From Rhodospirillales bacterium (GTDB taxonomy: Bacteria > Pseudomonadota > Alphaproteobacteria > Rhodospirillales > UBA2165), in assembly GCA_028823885.1 (NCBI GenBank), contig JAPPFK010000085.1:1-44236 (forward strand): a DNA stretch of 44,236 bases, given 5' to 3'. Made by a program: the position numbers and the translations under genes. A model generated the notes under the pieces. It saw nothing but the letters and a program-made list of their open reading frames with translations, was not told where the DNA came from and made no database searches. This document shows, piece by piece, positions 1 through 7,973 of the stretch. Each line of letters begins with the position of its first letter. The stretch's first letter is position 1.

Positions 1-178
1 TGATGGGCAGGAACCAGGTAACCATGCGCATGGTGGTCGACTTGCCGGCGCCGTTGGGCCCCAGGAATCCCAGCACCTCGCCCTTGGAAACGTTCAAGGA
101 AATACTATCGACCGCGGTAAAGGGACCAAACCGCTTGGTCAGGTTCTCCAACGCAATCATCGGAGCTTGTTCAGACAT
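1..178 (-). CDS. ABC transporter ATP-binding protein, N-terminal fragment
   Basis: Read on the minus strand, an ATG at 178-176 opens a frame that runs off the window edge (59 codons visible). It encodes a typical ABC nucleotide-binding domain start: a first beta strand ([12 protein letters not shown]), then [16 protein letters not shown], which contains the Walker A P-loop. A GGGAGG ribosome-binding site lies just upstream of the ATG. The P-loop followed by TTMRM resembles ATPases of multidrug/export ABC-2 systems and GldA-like proteins. The rest of the gene and the permease lie outside the window, so the substrate cannot be named. Confidence 0.9.
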   Translation of the reverse strand, partial: MSEQAPMIALENLTKRFGPFTAVDSISLNVSKGEVLGFLGPNGAGKSTTMRMVTWFLPI

Positions 179-389
179 CTCTTTTGCCACCTCCCAAACG
201 GCGCCAATCCAACCAATGTCCCGCACACGTCCCGGCAATTTCGCCTGAACGGCGGGCGCGCTGCCCCAAACCTGCATCAGCAATATCTGGGTCGTTCGCC
301 ATTCTCTTCGACGATCCAATTGGATGGGAGCGCAATCCCGGCCCTGGGATCAGTCGTTCGAATTGGTCTCAATTCACAGTCGCCGGCAC
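179..389. other. Intergenic stretch between the ABC gene and the rpoH terminator
   Basis: The gap between the start of the ABC ATPase gene (178) and the end of rpoH (497) is just over 300 bases. Its rpoH-proximal part holds a terminator hairpin at 390-421. The remainder presumably carries the ABC gene promoter, but I see no convincing -35/-10 pair. The open frames here do not look like genes. Confidence 0.5.
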
Positions 390-421
390 AAAAATACCGG
401 CGCTCTCTTGCTGAGAGCGCC
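390..421 (-). terminator. Rho-independent terminator of rpoH
   Basis: On the minus strand a perfect 9-bp stem (GGCGCTCTC / GAGAGCGCC, five-base loop, 399-421) is followed by GGTA and a run of five T (complement of 390-394). It lies about 75 bases downstream of the rpoH stop, in the right orientation. There is no T run on the other side, so it should act on minus-strand transcripts only. Confidence 0.75.
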
Positions 422-496
422 AGTCATTTAGGTCAATGATTTCAGGGCGTCAAGTAGTGTTCCCGACTTTTTTCCCAAGCGCCGCGAGCCGACTGC

Positions 497-1369
497 CTAG
501 ACGGCGCGGGCGGATTGGATGACCGCCTTCTGAACCTTCTCGAACGCCCGCACTTCCAGCTGCCGGACACGTTCGCGGCTGATGCCGTATTCCTCGCCCA
601 GTTGCTCGAGCGTCACCGGGTCATCCCTGAGCCGGCGCTCGACGAATATGTGCCGCTCGCGCTCGGGCAATTCGGCAAGAGCGGCCTGCAGCATTTCGTT
701 GCGGATGCCCGCCTCTTCGCGCTGCGCGACAATGGCTTCGGGCGACGGGCTCTCGTCGACCAGGGTATCCATGAACTCGACGCTGTCGCCGTCCTCGGAA
801 ACCGGCGCATTGAGGGAATAGTCCCGGGCCGACATGCGGCGGTTCATGTTGAGGATATCGTCGGCGGAAAGGCCGAACTGCTTGGACAGAGCTTCCGCCT
901 GCTCGGGGTCAAGCTCTCCCGCATCAAGGATCTGAAGACGGGCCTTCGCCTTGCGCAGGCTGAAAAACAGCTTCTTCTGAGCCGCCATGGTGCCCAATTT
1001 GACCAATGACCATGAGCGCAGGATATGTTCGGTGACCGACGCCTTGATCCACCACATGGCATAGGTCGAGAGCCGGAAACCCCGTTCCGGTTCGAACTTC
1101 TTCACCGCCTTCATCAGGCCGATATTGCCTTCGGAAATAAGGTCCGAAACCGGCAATCCGTAACCGCGATACTGCATGGCGATCTTGGCGACCAGGCGAA
1201 GGTGGCTGGTCACGAGCTGATGCGCCGCCTCGGCTTCGCCGTGCTCGCGAAACCGCTCGGCGAGCATGTATTCCTCATCGGCCGTCAGCAACGGAAACTT
1301 CTTGATTTCATTGAGGTACCGGGCAAGCCCAGGTCCCTCGGATACAACCGGTAAAGTAATTGCCCTCAT
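497..1369 (-). CDS. rpoH: RNA polymerase sigma factor RpoH (sigma-32)
   Basis: This is a 290-residue group-3 sigma factor that directs RNA polymerase to heat-shock promoters. Region 2 shows the usual order: SHLRLVAKIAMQYRGYG, DLISEGNIGLMKAVKKFEP, GFRLSTYAMWWIKASVTEHI. The RpoH box follows as AQKKLFFSLRKAK, which distinguishes it from RpoD and RpoS. Region 4.2 is a helix-turn-helix near the C-terminus (TLEQLGEEYGISRERVRQLE). The length matches the family. The ATG at 1369 is preceded by GGAAAGGA at good spacing. The gene stands alone with its own terminator and has a long upstream leader with a candidate promoter. Many alphaproteobacteria carry two rpoH copies, and which one this is cannot be told. 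Confidence 0.97.
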   Translation of the reverse strand: MRAITLPVVSEGPGLARYLNEIKKFPLLTADEEYMLAERFREHGEAEAAHQLVTSHLRLVAKIAMQYRGYGLPVSDLISEGNIGLMKAVKKFEPERGFRLSTYAMWWIKASVTEHILRSWSLVKLGTMAAQKKLFFSLRKAKARLQILDAGELDPEQAEALSKQFGLSADDILNMNRRMSARDYSLNAPVSEDGDSVEFMDTLVDESPSPEAIVAQREEAGIRNEMLQAALAELPERERHIFVERRLRDDPVTLEQLGEEYGISRERVRQLEVRAFEKVQKAVIQSARAV

Positions 1370-1490
1370 TGTCGTTATCCTTTCCCGCTCACGTTCCGCG
1401 GAGTTTAATCCGCCGGTGGTGGTGGCTTATGTCATCGAGTTCACACTCGGCGACAAAATGCCGTTCCCCGTTTTCCCGGGAAACCAGTGC

Positions 1491-1523
1491 CTATTCGGGA
1501 CTGAGGTGACAAATTCGTTTCAT
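1491..1523 (-). other. Possible leader-peptide ORF upstream of rpoH
   Basis: An ATG at 1523-1521 on the minus strand opens a ten-codon frame (MKRICHLSPE) ending in TAG at 1491. A GGAGG sits nine bases upstream of the ATG. It lies within the predicted rpoH leader, about 120 bases before the rpoH start. A short frame with a good ribosome-binding site can arise by chance, so this is only a candidate. Confidence 0.25.
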
Positions 1524-1632
1524 GGGTCACATCCTCCATACGAAGCAACATGCCGTTCGGCCCACATTTCCTGTCGGGCCACCGACGGCAAAGGGTCCCA
1601 AAAGCGGCAACCCCAGCCGTTTGATGGTCGTA

Positions 1633-1661
1633 ATATTACGGAAAAATCAGTCAAAAATCAA
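1633..1661 (-). promoter_or_regulatory. Candidate sigma-70-type promoter for rpoH
   Basis: On the minus strand TTGATT (complement of 1656-1661) and TAATAT (complement of 1633-1638) are separated by exactly 17 bases in an AT-rich island. This is a strong match to a vegetative promoter. It points toward rpoH and would give a leader of about 255 bases. Confidence 0.5.
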
Positions 1662-1756
1662 GCAAAATCGGATTTTTGACGGAATTCCAGATGAACTTAT
1701 CGTGAGAATTCAGCCGTTTACGACGGTTTTTTTAATGGTTCGACTCCGGAGGCCGG

Positions 1757-2362
1757 TCAACCGCCGCGGAGGAGCCAGGCCGCCACGGCAATAACCACGA
1801 TGGCCCCGACCACCCAGACGGCCGGTGAAACCCCGGCTTTCGGCTGCCCGGCCGGGGCGGAATCAGGTTCGGGAGCCGCCGCGGCTTCCGCGGGCGCGGC
1901 GGGCGCCTCGGCCGCTTCTGCCCCGCCACCAACGATGTCGCTGAATTTGGAGAAGAAATCATCGGCGGTCTTCTTGGCGACGCCGAGGACCAGCCGGCTG
2001 CCGACGCTCGCCAGCTTTCCCCCGACCTCCGCGTTGGCTTCGTAGTTCAGGACCGTCTCGTTGCCCTCGCCCGAAAGCCTGACCTCGGCGCCGCCCTTGG
2101 CGAATCCCGCGACCCCGCCCTGGCCCTCGCCCGAGATGGTATAGCCGTTGGGCGGATCGATATCCGAGAGATTGACCGTGCCGTTGAAGGTGGCCTTTAC
2201 CGGCCCGACCTTCGCCGTCACCTTCGCCTGGAACTCGGTATCCGACGTCTTTTCGAGGCTATGGCAGCCGTCGATACACTGCTTGAGAACCTCCGGGTCG
2301 TTCAGCGCCTCCCATACCTTCTCGCGTGGCGCCGGGATGGTGTATTCGCCGCTCATATCCAT
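1757..2362 (-). CDS. CoxG-like SRPBCC protein with C-terminal membrane anchor
   Basis: The protein (201 residues) starts with an SRPBCC/CoxG fold: SGEYTIPAPREKVWEALNDPEVLKQCIDGC is characteristic of carbon monoxide dehydrogenase subunit G proteins. The fold ends near residue 145 and is followed by an Ala/Pro-rich linker (about 150-175) and one transmembrane helix (VWVVGAIVVIAVAAWLL). CoxG-type proteins help maturation or membrane attachment of molybdenum hydroxylases, and many homologues lie far from any cox genes, as here. No CO dehydrogenase genes are in the window, so the partner is unknown. AAGGGGAT precedes the ATG. Confidence 0.85.
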   Translation of the reverse strand: MDMSGEYTIPAPREKVWEALNDPEVLKQCIDGCHSLEKTSDTEFQAKVTAKVGPVKATFNGTVNLSDIDPPNGYTISGEGQGGVAGFAKGGAEVRLSGEGNETVLNYEANAEVGGKLASVGSRLVLGVAKKTADDFFSKFSDIVGGGAEAAEAPAAPAEAAAAPEPDSAPAGQPKAGVSPAVWVVGAIVVIAVAAWLLRGG

Positions 2363-2461
2363 AATCGTGATCCCCTTCGAATTCCCAATGGTGTCCCGGC
2401 GGCATTCGCCGCCTTCGCGCGGGCGCCCTTATAGTCAAGACGTCCCGACACTACGAGCCAA

Positions 2462-2500
2462 TTCGGTACGCTGACCGAAATTCGGACAGCTGCGTCCGAA
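2462..2500 (-). terminator. Tandem hairpins after the NAD-binding oxidoreductase gene
   Basis: Two perfect hairpins lie directly downstream of the stop at 2505 on the minus strand: TTCGGAC / GTCCGAA (2481-2500, six-base loop) and TTCGGT / ACCGAA (2462-2479, six-base loop). No T tract follows, so intrinsic termination is uncertain. They could instead stabilise the mRNA 3' end. Confidence 0.35.
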
Positions 2501-2504
2501 ACTC

Positions 2505-3401
2505 CTATTCCGCCGCCTTCCGCCCGGCCACGGTTTCCGCGTAGATGTCGAGGGTTTGCTGCAAGGTTCTCGATTTATCCAGCGTTTCGCGGGTTTCCGC
2601 CCCCAATGGAGATGAATCGATCAGCCGGAAGACATCCGCGGCCCCCTTATGCAGATCGGGTGTGAGGCCGGCAGCGCCGAAGGTCTCGGAAATCTGATCC
2701 ATTTCCCCGGACCAGCGGCCGGCATCGCAAGCGTAAAACGGCACCCGGGCGGTCATCATGTCCCAATCGGCGTTCTGGCTTTTCGAAAACTCGGCCTGCA
2801 ATTCCTCGCCGACACCCAGCAATTCGCCGGCGAGCAGCACCGCGGTGTGGAGCGTCATCTTGCCCTTGGTCATTCCCGCGTAGCACATCTTGATGGCGGC
2901 GGCCCGGGTGATCTCCGGTCCCATGTCGATGACGGAAACGGCTTCGCCGTCCATGAACGCGATTTCGTTGACCGACGCCCCGCCGGCATAGAACCTAGTC
3001 CTGGGGCCGCGGCCGGGCGGCGGACCGATAATCCCCACCTTCACGAAATCCGCGCCGGCGCCGCTCATGGCCTCGGCAATCGCGAGCGTCGTCTTCGGCG
3101 AAACGGCGTTGCAGTCCACGAACAGCGGCGCCGCACCCGTCGCCGACATCGCCGCCGCGGCATCGGCCGCGAACCCGAGGGCGTTTTCGGGCGGCATGAT
3201 GGAGAGCACCATCGAAGCCTCCTGAACAAGGCTTCCGAGATCGCCGGCGTCCTCCATGTTCGATCGCCCGGCGCGTTCCCTGGTCAGTTCGCTCCGGCCC
3301 GTCAATAGGGTCAGCACCCGGTGCCCCTGGCCGCCGAGCATCCCGCCGACAACATGTCCCATGTCACCGGGGCTGATCACCCCGATCGTCCGCGTATCCA
3401 T
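2505..3401 (-). CDS. NAD(P)-binding oxidoreductase of the beta-hydroxyacid dehydrogenase type with DUF1932-like C-terminus
   Basis: The start was set at 3401 (298 residues) because AGGAGGGGG precedes this ATG; the frame is open further upstream but the extra residues look non-coding. The N-terminus has a Rossmann motif (GVISPGDMGHVVG) as in 6-phosphogluconate and 3-hydroxyisobutyrate dehydrogenases. The C-terminal half contains RAAAIKMCYAGMTKGKMT, typical of the DUF1932 helical domain. The catalytic lysine is plausibly the one in AAAIKMCYA. The substrate is not predictable from sequence. It follows the TPP-enzyme gene on the same strand with a gap of about 170 bases, so the two may be co-transcribed. 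Confidence 0.85.
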   Translation of the reverse strand: MDTRTIGVISPGDMGHVVGGMLGGQGHRVLTLLTGRSELTRERAGRSNMEDAGDLGSLVQEASMVLSIMPPENALGFAADAAAAMSATGAAPLFVDCNAVSPKTTLAIAEAMSGAGADFVKVGIIGPPPGRGPRTRFYAGGASVNEIAFMDGEAVSVIDMGPEITRAAAIKMCYAGMTKGKMTLHTAVLLAGELLGVGEELQAEFSKSQNADWDMMTARVPFYACDAGRWSGEMDQISETFGAAGLTPDLHKGAADVFRLIDSSPLGAETRETLDKSRTLQQTLDIYAETVAGRKAAE

Positions 3402-3574
3402 TGATGATTCCCCCTCCTGGGTGGCCCGGCATCGCCTGAGGTGCGGGCGCCGAAAGAAATTTTCGATGAATGGCGCCAGTATACCAGTTCGACCGCCGGG
3501 CCCAATCCCGATTGGGACGAACAAACGGCCGGTCCCGTCATCGGCGGCCCTTCGGATGACGAGGGTCCGCTTTC

Positions 3575-5236
3575 CTATCGCGCCGCCGCCTTGAGCGCCG
3601 ACATGCGGGCATAGGCCGCGAGATATTCGAGGCTGGTGGCGACCTCGACCAGAACCGGCCCGTCGGCGGCCATCGCCTTTTCGATCACCGGCGCCACGTC
3701 GTCCTCGGTTTCGATCTTGAACGCCGTCAGGCCGAAAGCCGCGCCCAGGGCGGCGAAATCCGGATTGGGCAAATCGGTTGCGATGGTCCGGCCCGGGTAG
3801 TCCTTCTCCTGATAGAGCCGGATGGTGCCCAGGCTGCCGTTGTTGGAGACGAAGATGCGGATCGGCAGATTGCGCTCCACGGCCACCGACATCTCGTTGC
3901 CGGTCATCTGAAATCCCCCGTCACCGACCAGACAGGCAACTTGCCGGTCCGGATGGCGGAGACCCGCCGCCACCGCCGCCGGCACCCCGAAACCCATGGC
4001 CCCGGCGACGGCGCCCAGGAAGGTGTGGGTGGTCTTGAACGGAAACAGCCGGTGCAGCCAGGTCGAGAAATTGCCCGCGTCGTTGGCGATGATGGCGTCG
4101 TCATCCAGCGCGCCGGCCAGCCCCTTGATGACGTTTCCGAACACCACCCCGTCGTCGGCGCGGGGGAAATCCCACGCCATCCGGCTCGCCGCCAGATCGT
4201 GAGCCCGCGCGATCCAGCCCGCCCGCCCGTCGGGCGCCGGCTTGGCATTCATCTTCGCCAGGGCCTCCAGGACCGCCGTTCCATCGGCGTTGATCTCCAG
4301 GTCGGTCTCATAAACCCGCCCGAGCTGCGCCGCATCCGGGTGGACATGAATCAGCGGCTGGTCCGGTTTGGGCGCCCTGGGAACGGCGTAGCCCTGGGTG
4401 GTGACGTCTCCCAGCCGGGAGCCGATGGCCACGACCAGGTCCGCCTCGTTCAATGTCCGCTCGAAATCGGCCGGCATGTTGAACGCCATGTGCGCGGCGA
4501 AATTCGGATGCGTGTTGTCGAACAGATCCTGATGGCGCCAGCCGACGGCGACGGGGATTTGCCACGCCTCGCTGACCGCCCGCAAGGCGTCCCGCCCGCC
4601 CCTCTGGTCGATCTGGCCGCCGGCGATCAGCAGCGGGCGCTCGGCGGCGGCGAGCCGCTCGGCGATTTCGGCGATTTGCCCATCGGTGGGCGCAGGCAAA
4701 TCGTTGTCCGCGCGCGCCGCCGCCGGCGCGCCTATGTCATCGAGCAGCATATCCTCGGGCAGCGAAACGACCACCGGACCGGGCGTCCCGCCTTCGGCGA
4801 CGGCGAACGCTTTCGCCGCCTCCCCGGGGAGCCGTTCGGCGTCCGTCACCTCGACCACATGCTTGGCCATGCCGCCGAAGAAGCGCTGGTAGTCGACTTC
4901 CTGGAACGCCATGCGGCCGAGGTCCGCGCGTGCCACTTGTCCGATGAACAGAACCAGGGGGACCGCATCCTGCTCGGCGACGTGAACGCCGAGGGATGCG
5001 TTGGCCGCGCCGGGCCCCCGGCTGACCATGGCGACCCCGGCCCGTCCGGTCATCTTGGCGTCCGCGACGCCCATCAGGCTCGCGCCCGACTCATGGCGAG
5101 TGGTCACGACGTCCATATGGGGGGCGTCGTACAAGGCGTCGATAACCGCGAGATAGCTCTCGCCGGGAACGCAAAAGACCCGGTCGATCCCGTGCAATCC
5201 CATCGTCTCGACCAATATGTCGGCGGCGCGCGCCAT
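3575..5236 (-). CDS. Thiamine-diphosphate-dependent enzyme of the acetolactate synthase/decarboxylase family
   Basis: The 553-residue protein has the three-domain order of ThDP decarboxylases. The N-terminal Pyr domain carries the activating glutamate in FCVPGESYLAV (E26). A central TPP_enzyme_M domain follows (about 185-320). The C-terminal PP domain has the GDG...N metal/diphosphate motif (GDGGFQMTGNE ... VSNNGS). The family contains acetolactate synthase, benzoylformate decarboxylase and related enzymes. There is no small regulatory subunit gene beside it, so a biosynthetic IlvB role is unlikely and a 2-oxoacid decarboxylase or lyase role is more plausible. The ribosome-binding site is weak (GAGAG). 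Confidence 0.88.
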   Translation of the reverse strand: MARAADILVETMGLHGIDRVFCVPGESYLAVIDALYDAPHMDVVTTRHESGASLMGVADAKMTGRAGVAMVSRGPGAANASLGVHVAEQDAVPLVLFIGQVARADLGRMAFQEVDYQRFFGGMAKHVVEVTDAERLPGEAAKAFAVAEGGTPGPVVVSLPEDMLLDDIGAPAAARADNDLPAPTDGQIAEIAERLAAAERPLLIAGGQIDQRGGRDALRAVSEAWQIPVAVGWRHQDLFDNTHPNFAAHMAFNMPADFERTLNEADLVVAIGSRLGDVTTQGYAVPRAPKPDQPLIHVHPDAAQLGRVYETDLEINADGTAVLEALAKMNAKPAPDGRAGWIARAHDLAASRMAWDFPRADDGVVFGNVIKGLAGALDDDAIIANDAGNFSTWLHRLFPFKTTHTFLGAVAGAMGFGVPAAVAAGLRHPDRQVACLVGDGGFQMTGNEMSVAVERNLPIRIFVSNNGSLGTIRLYQEKDYPGRTIATDLPNPDFAALGAAFGLTAFKIETEDDVAPVIEKAMAADGPVLVEVATSLEYLAAYARMSALKAAAR

Positions 5237-5467
5237 GTGCTGCTCTCTTGTTGCTCCGTGGCCCGAAATTCAACGCCTCAGGTGATATCCGCCTCCACGC
5301 GGGTCTGCAAGACGCCAGCCGGCAGGGGCCGCCACGGGCCACCACGGATAAGTGCCGCAATTCCCGCCGATCGCTCCCGGCGCCGGCGCCGGCCGGCCTT
5401 GCCTTTGAGCGGGGCGGACTGTCTTATGGCGACGGGCGGTCGAGCGCCCGAAACCCCTGGAGCGCCC

Positions 5468-6403
5468 ATGCCCGATACCGGCCCGACGGTTGCGCCTGCC
5501 GGGACCCGGCAATCCTACCTGCTCGGGGCCGGCTTTACGCTGGCCGCGGTCTTTTTGTTTACCGCCTCCCACGGCATCGTCCGTCTGCTCAGCGGCGGTC
5601 TGCATCCAACCGAGATCGCCTTCTTCTCCAACGTCTTCTCGTTCCTGTTCTACGTTCCCTGGCTGATCCGAAACGGGATCGGCGCCATGAGGACGCCCAA
5701 GTTCCACCTCCACTTCGTCCGCTCCTTTTTCAACGCGGCGGCGCTGATGTCCTGGTACACCGCGCTGTTCCTGACCCCGCTCGGAGACGCCGTCGCCCTG
5801 GCGCAGACGGGTCCGCTTTTCCTGACCCTGGCGGCAATCCTGTTCCTCGGCGAGCAGGTGGGACCCCGGCGATGGGCGGCGCTGGGTATCGGGGCCATCG
5901 GCGCGCTGGTCATTATCCGGCCGGGCTTCGAGGAATTCTCGCTCGGGTTTATCTTCGTGCTTGCCGGCGCGTGCTTCAGCGCCGGCACCAAGATCTTCGC
6001 CAAGATTCTCACACGGTACGACAGCCCGGCGGCTTGCGGCGCGTATGTGGCGCTGCTGCAGATCCCGATCACCTTTGCCTTCGCCATCTGGTTCTGGCGG
6101 GAGCCGACATTGGAACAAATCCTGTGGCTCGCCGCCATCGGCCTTCTGGTCGGCGCCGCTCACCTGACCATGGTACAGGCGTTCAGATACGCGGACGTCA
6201 GCGCCGTCGAACCGCTTTACTACACCCGCCTGGTCTGGGCGGCGGCCATTGGATATTTCTTTTTCGCCGAGTTCCCCGATCTGTGGACCTGGGTCGGCTG
6301 CGCGATCATCGTCGGCGCAACCACCTACGTCGCGCGCCGCGAATCCGCGGCCCGGTCGATCAAGAGGCGCACGCCCGCCGACAGCCCGGCGCCCGGGCCC
6401 TAG
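5468..6403 (+). CDS. EamA/DMT-superfamily transporter
   Basis: The start at 5468 is chosen because GGAG lies just upstream; an in-frame ATG at 5426 has no ribosome-binding site. The protein (311 residues) has about ten hydrophobic segments arranged as two EamA repeats, with conserved features such as TPLGDAVALAQTGPLF in the first half and SAVEPLYYTRLVWAAAIGYF in the second. Such inner-membrane carriers export or exchange small metabolites. The substrate cannot be read from sequence. It is divergent from the TPP-enzyme gene, across a gap of about 230 bases that should hold both promoters. Confidence 0.88.
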   Translation: MPDTGPTVAPAGTRQSYLLGAGFTLAAVFLFTASHGIVRLLSGGLHPTEIAFFSNVFSFLFYVPWLIRNGIGAMRTPKFHLHFVRSFFNAAALMSWYTALFLTPLGDAVALAQTGPLFLTLAAILFLGEQVGPRRWAALGIGAIGALVIIRPGFEEFSLGFIFVLAGACFSAGTKIFAKILTRYDSPAACGAYVALLQIPITFAFAIWFWREPTLEQILWLAAIGLLVGAAHLTMVQAFRYADVSAVEPLYYTRLVWAAAIGYFFFAEFPDLWTWVGCAIIVGATTYVARRESAARSIKRRTPADSPAPGP

Positions 6404-6506
6404 AACGGCACACCACCGCCCCAAATAGGGCTGGCCACTGGGTGCGGCGGAACGCTACTGTTTACCCAAGGCAAAAACCAAGACCTGCGGGGAGCGCAAA
6501 TTTCCG

Positions 6507-7529
6507 ATGGCGAACGGCATCGAAAAGGCCAACGGACACCGGCCAAGCGGACTGCTGCACCTGCTCGATCCTTCGTTGCGCCTTGCGCCCCACCCCGACC
6601 AATCCGACCTTCCCTTCGATCTCGACCAGGCGCTGTCATCCGTCTTCCGGCTGACCTCGGAAGTTCCCGAGGAGGCCTTCTCGGCGCGGACGCTGGGGAT
6701 CGAGCGGCAGGGCAATGCGATCGTCATCGGCGACGGCGGGCTGATGCTGACCATCGGCTATCTGGTGGTCGATGCCGACGAGATCATCCTTCACGGCCGC
6801 GGCGGCCGGACCGTGGAAGCCGAGCTCCTGGGCTACAACCACGAGAGCGGCTTCGCGGTGATCCGGTCCCTCGAGGCGCCCGGCGTGCCCCCCCTGCAGC
6901 GGGGCAGTTCAAAGGCGCTTCGCGAAGGCGACCCGGCGATCATTGCCCCCTACGGCGGCGCCGACCACGCCATTTCGGGCGCCGTCGTGTCGCGGCGCGA
7001 ATTCGCCGGGTCCTGGGAATACATGCTGGACCACGCCATCTTTACCGCGCCGATTCATCCGAACTGGTCCGGGGCGGCGCTGATCGACGGGTCCGGCCGG
7101 CTGGTCGGCGTCGGCTCGTTGTGGGTGAACGACGCGGAGCCCGGAAGCAAGGACAGTCCCGGCAACATGTTCGTTCCCATCGATCTCCTCGAACCGATCC
7201 TCGATGATCTGATCAGCAAGGGGTTCGCCGATGTCGAGCCGCGGCCCTGGCTGGGCATGTACACGTCCGAGGCCATGCGGCGGCTGTTCGTGTCCGGGGT
7301 CATCCCCGAGGGCCCGGCCGATATCGCCGGCGTCGAGGCCGGCGATCTCGTCGCCGGGGTCGCCGATCAGCCGGTGACCCGGCTGAGCGAAATGTACCGG
7401 ATGATATGGGGGCTGGGCGGCGCCGGCACGGAGGTCCTGCTGAACCTGCGCCGCAACGGCGAAGACATGGATGTCACGATTACGTCGGACAGCCGCTATC
7501 GCTTCATGCAGCAGCGGCGTCCGCACTGA
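6507..7529 (+). CDS. HtrA/S1C-like protein with PDZ domain; catalytic His and Asp replaced
   Basis: The protein (340 residues) aligns with the trypsin-like fold of the DegP/HtrA family: GNAIVIGDGGLMLTIGYLV matches the strand that normally reads LTNNHV, ESGFAVIRS matches TDLAVLK, and PNWSGAALID matches the GNSGGPL serine loop. In this alignment the triad His is Tyr85 and the Asp is Gly115, while Ser188 is kept. A PDZ-like domain (about 245-325, GVIPEGPADIAGVEAGD) follows. No signal peptide is visible, unlike classical HtrA proteins. A protein-binding or scaffolding role is more likely than proteolysis. GGGGAGC lies 11 bases before the ATG. Confidence 0.8.
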   Translation: MANGIEKANGHRPSGLLHLLDPSLRLAPHPDQSDLPFDLDQALSSVFRLTSEVPEEAFSARTLGIERQGNAIVIGDGGLMLTIGYLVVDADEIILHGRGGRTVEAELLGYNHESGFAVIRSLEAPGVPPLQRGSSKALREGDPAIIAPYGGADHAISGAVVSRREFAGSWEYMLDHAIFTAPIHPNWSGAALIDGSGRLVGVGSLWVNDAEPGSKDSPGNMFVPIDLLEPILDDLISKGFADVEPRPWLGMYTSEAMRRLFVSGVIPEGPADIAGVEAGDLVAGVADQPVTRLSEMYRMIWGLGGAGTEVLLNLRRNGEDMDVTITSDSRYRFMQQRRPH

Positions 7530-7910
7530 TCAGCCGGCAAAATCAAGCTCCGCCAGCATCCCCCACACCGCGGTTCCCGCGAAGACCAGCAAAATCGCCG
7601 TGATCCCGGCCAGCGCCCCCCAGGCGAACCGCGATTCAGCGGGCTCAACCGCGAAAAGGCGGGTCAATCGCATACGGGCGAACGGCAGCAGCAATGCGAT
7701 GGCAAGGGGAAAGGCCATGAGGCTGGCGCCGCGAATGACCCTGGCGTTGGCCAGGACGATGCTCTCATCGGGCGACAGCAGAGACGGCGCCAGGGCCATG
7801 AATACGAAAACGCCGAGGAACCCGGCGGCGGCGGCGCCGATCAACAGGATTTCGACGATCAGCGCAAATCGGCGGACCGCCGGCGAACCATCTGCGATTG
7901 ACGGGTTCAT
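7530..7910 (-). CDS. Small integral membrane protein, unknown function
   Basis: The frame encodes 126 residues with three or four hydrophobic helices (about 15-45, 60-80 and 95-118) and no motif I recognise. It converges on the HtrA-like gene with no bases between the two stop codons, leaving no room for a separate terminator. The start has only a weak ribosome-binding site. Base composition matches its neighbours, so it is probably a genuine resident gene. Confidence 0.6.
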   Translation of the reverse strand: MNPSIADGSPAVRRFALIVEILLIGAAAAGFLGVFVFMALAPSLLSPDESIVLANARVIRGASLMAFPLAIALLLPFARMRLTRLFAVEPAESRFAWGALAGITAILLVFAGTAVWGMLAELDFAG

Positions 7911-7973
7911 TGGGGCCTGACAATAGGGGATAGAGGTCTATTCTAGTAGCGGATTCGACACCGGGTTCCCGAC

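Larger units (their letters stand above)
1370..1756 (-). promoter_or_regulatory. rpoH upstream/leader region
   Basis: The 387 bases between rpoH and the CoxG-like gene contain no plausible long gene. They hold an AT-rich block at about 1630-1740 with a good minus-strand promoter (separate entry), and a long stretch down to rpoH that would be transcribed as a leader of roughly 255 bases. A ten-codon open frame with its own Shine-Dalgarno sequence lies inside the leader (separate entry). Confidence 0.5.

Noticed and set aside
1716..1740. CCGT...ACGG followed by a T run as a plus-strand terminator
   Set aside because: The stem is only four pairs, and no plus-strand gene lies upstream to be terminated.
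3941..5467. Long plus-strand open frame running into the EamA gene
   Set aside because: It lies antisense to the TPP enzyme and is open because of high GC; its residues look like a shadow rather than a protein. Only the part from 5468 is family-like.
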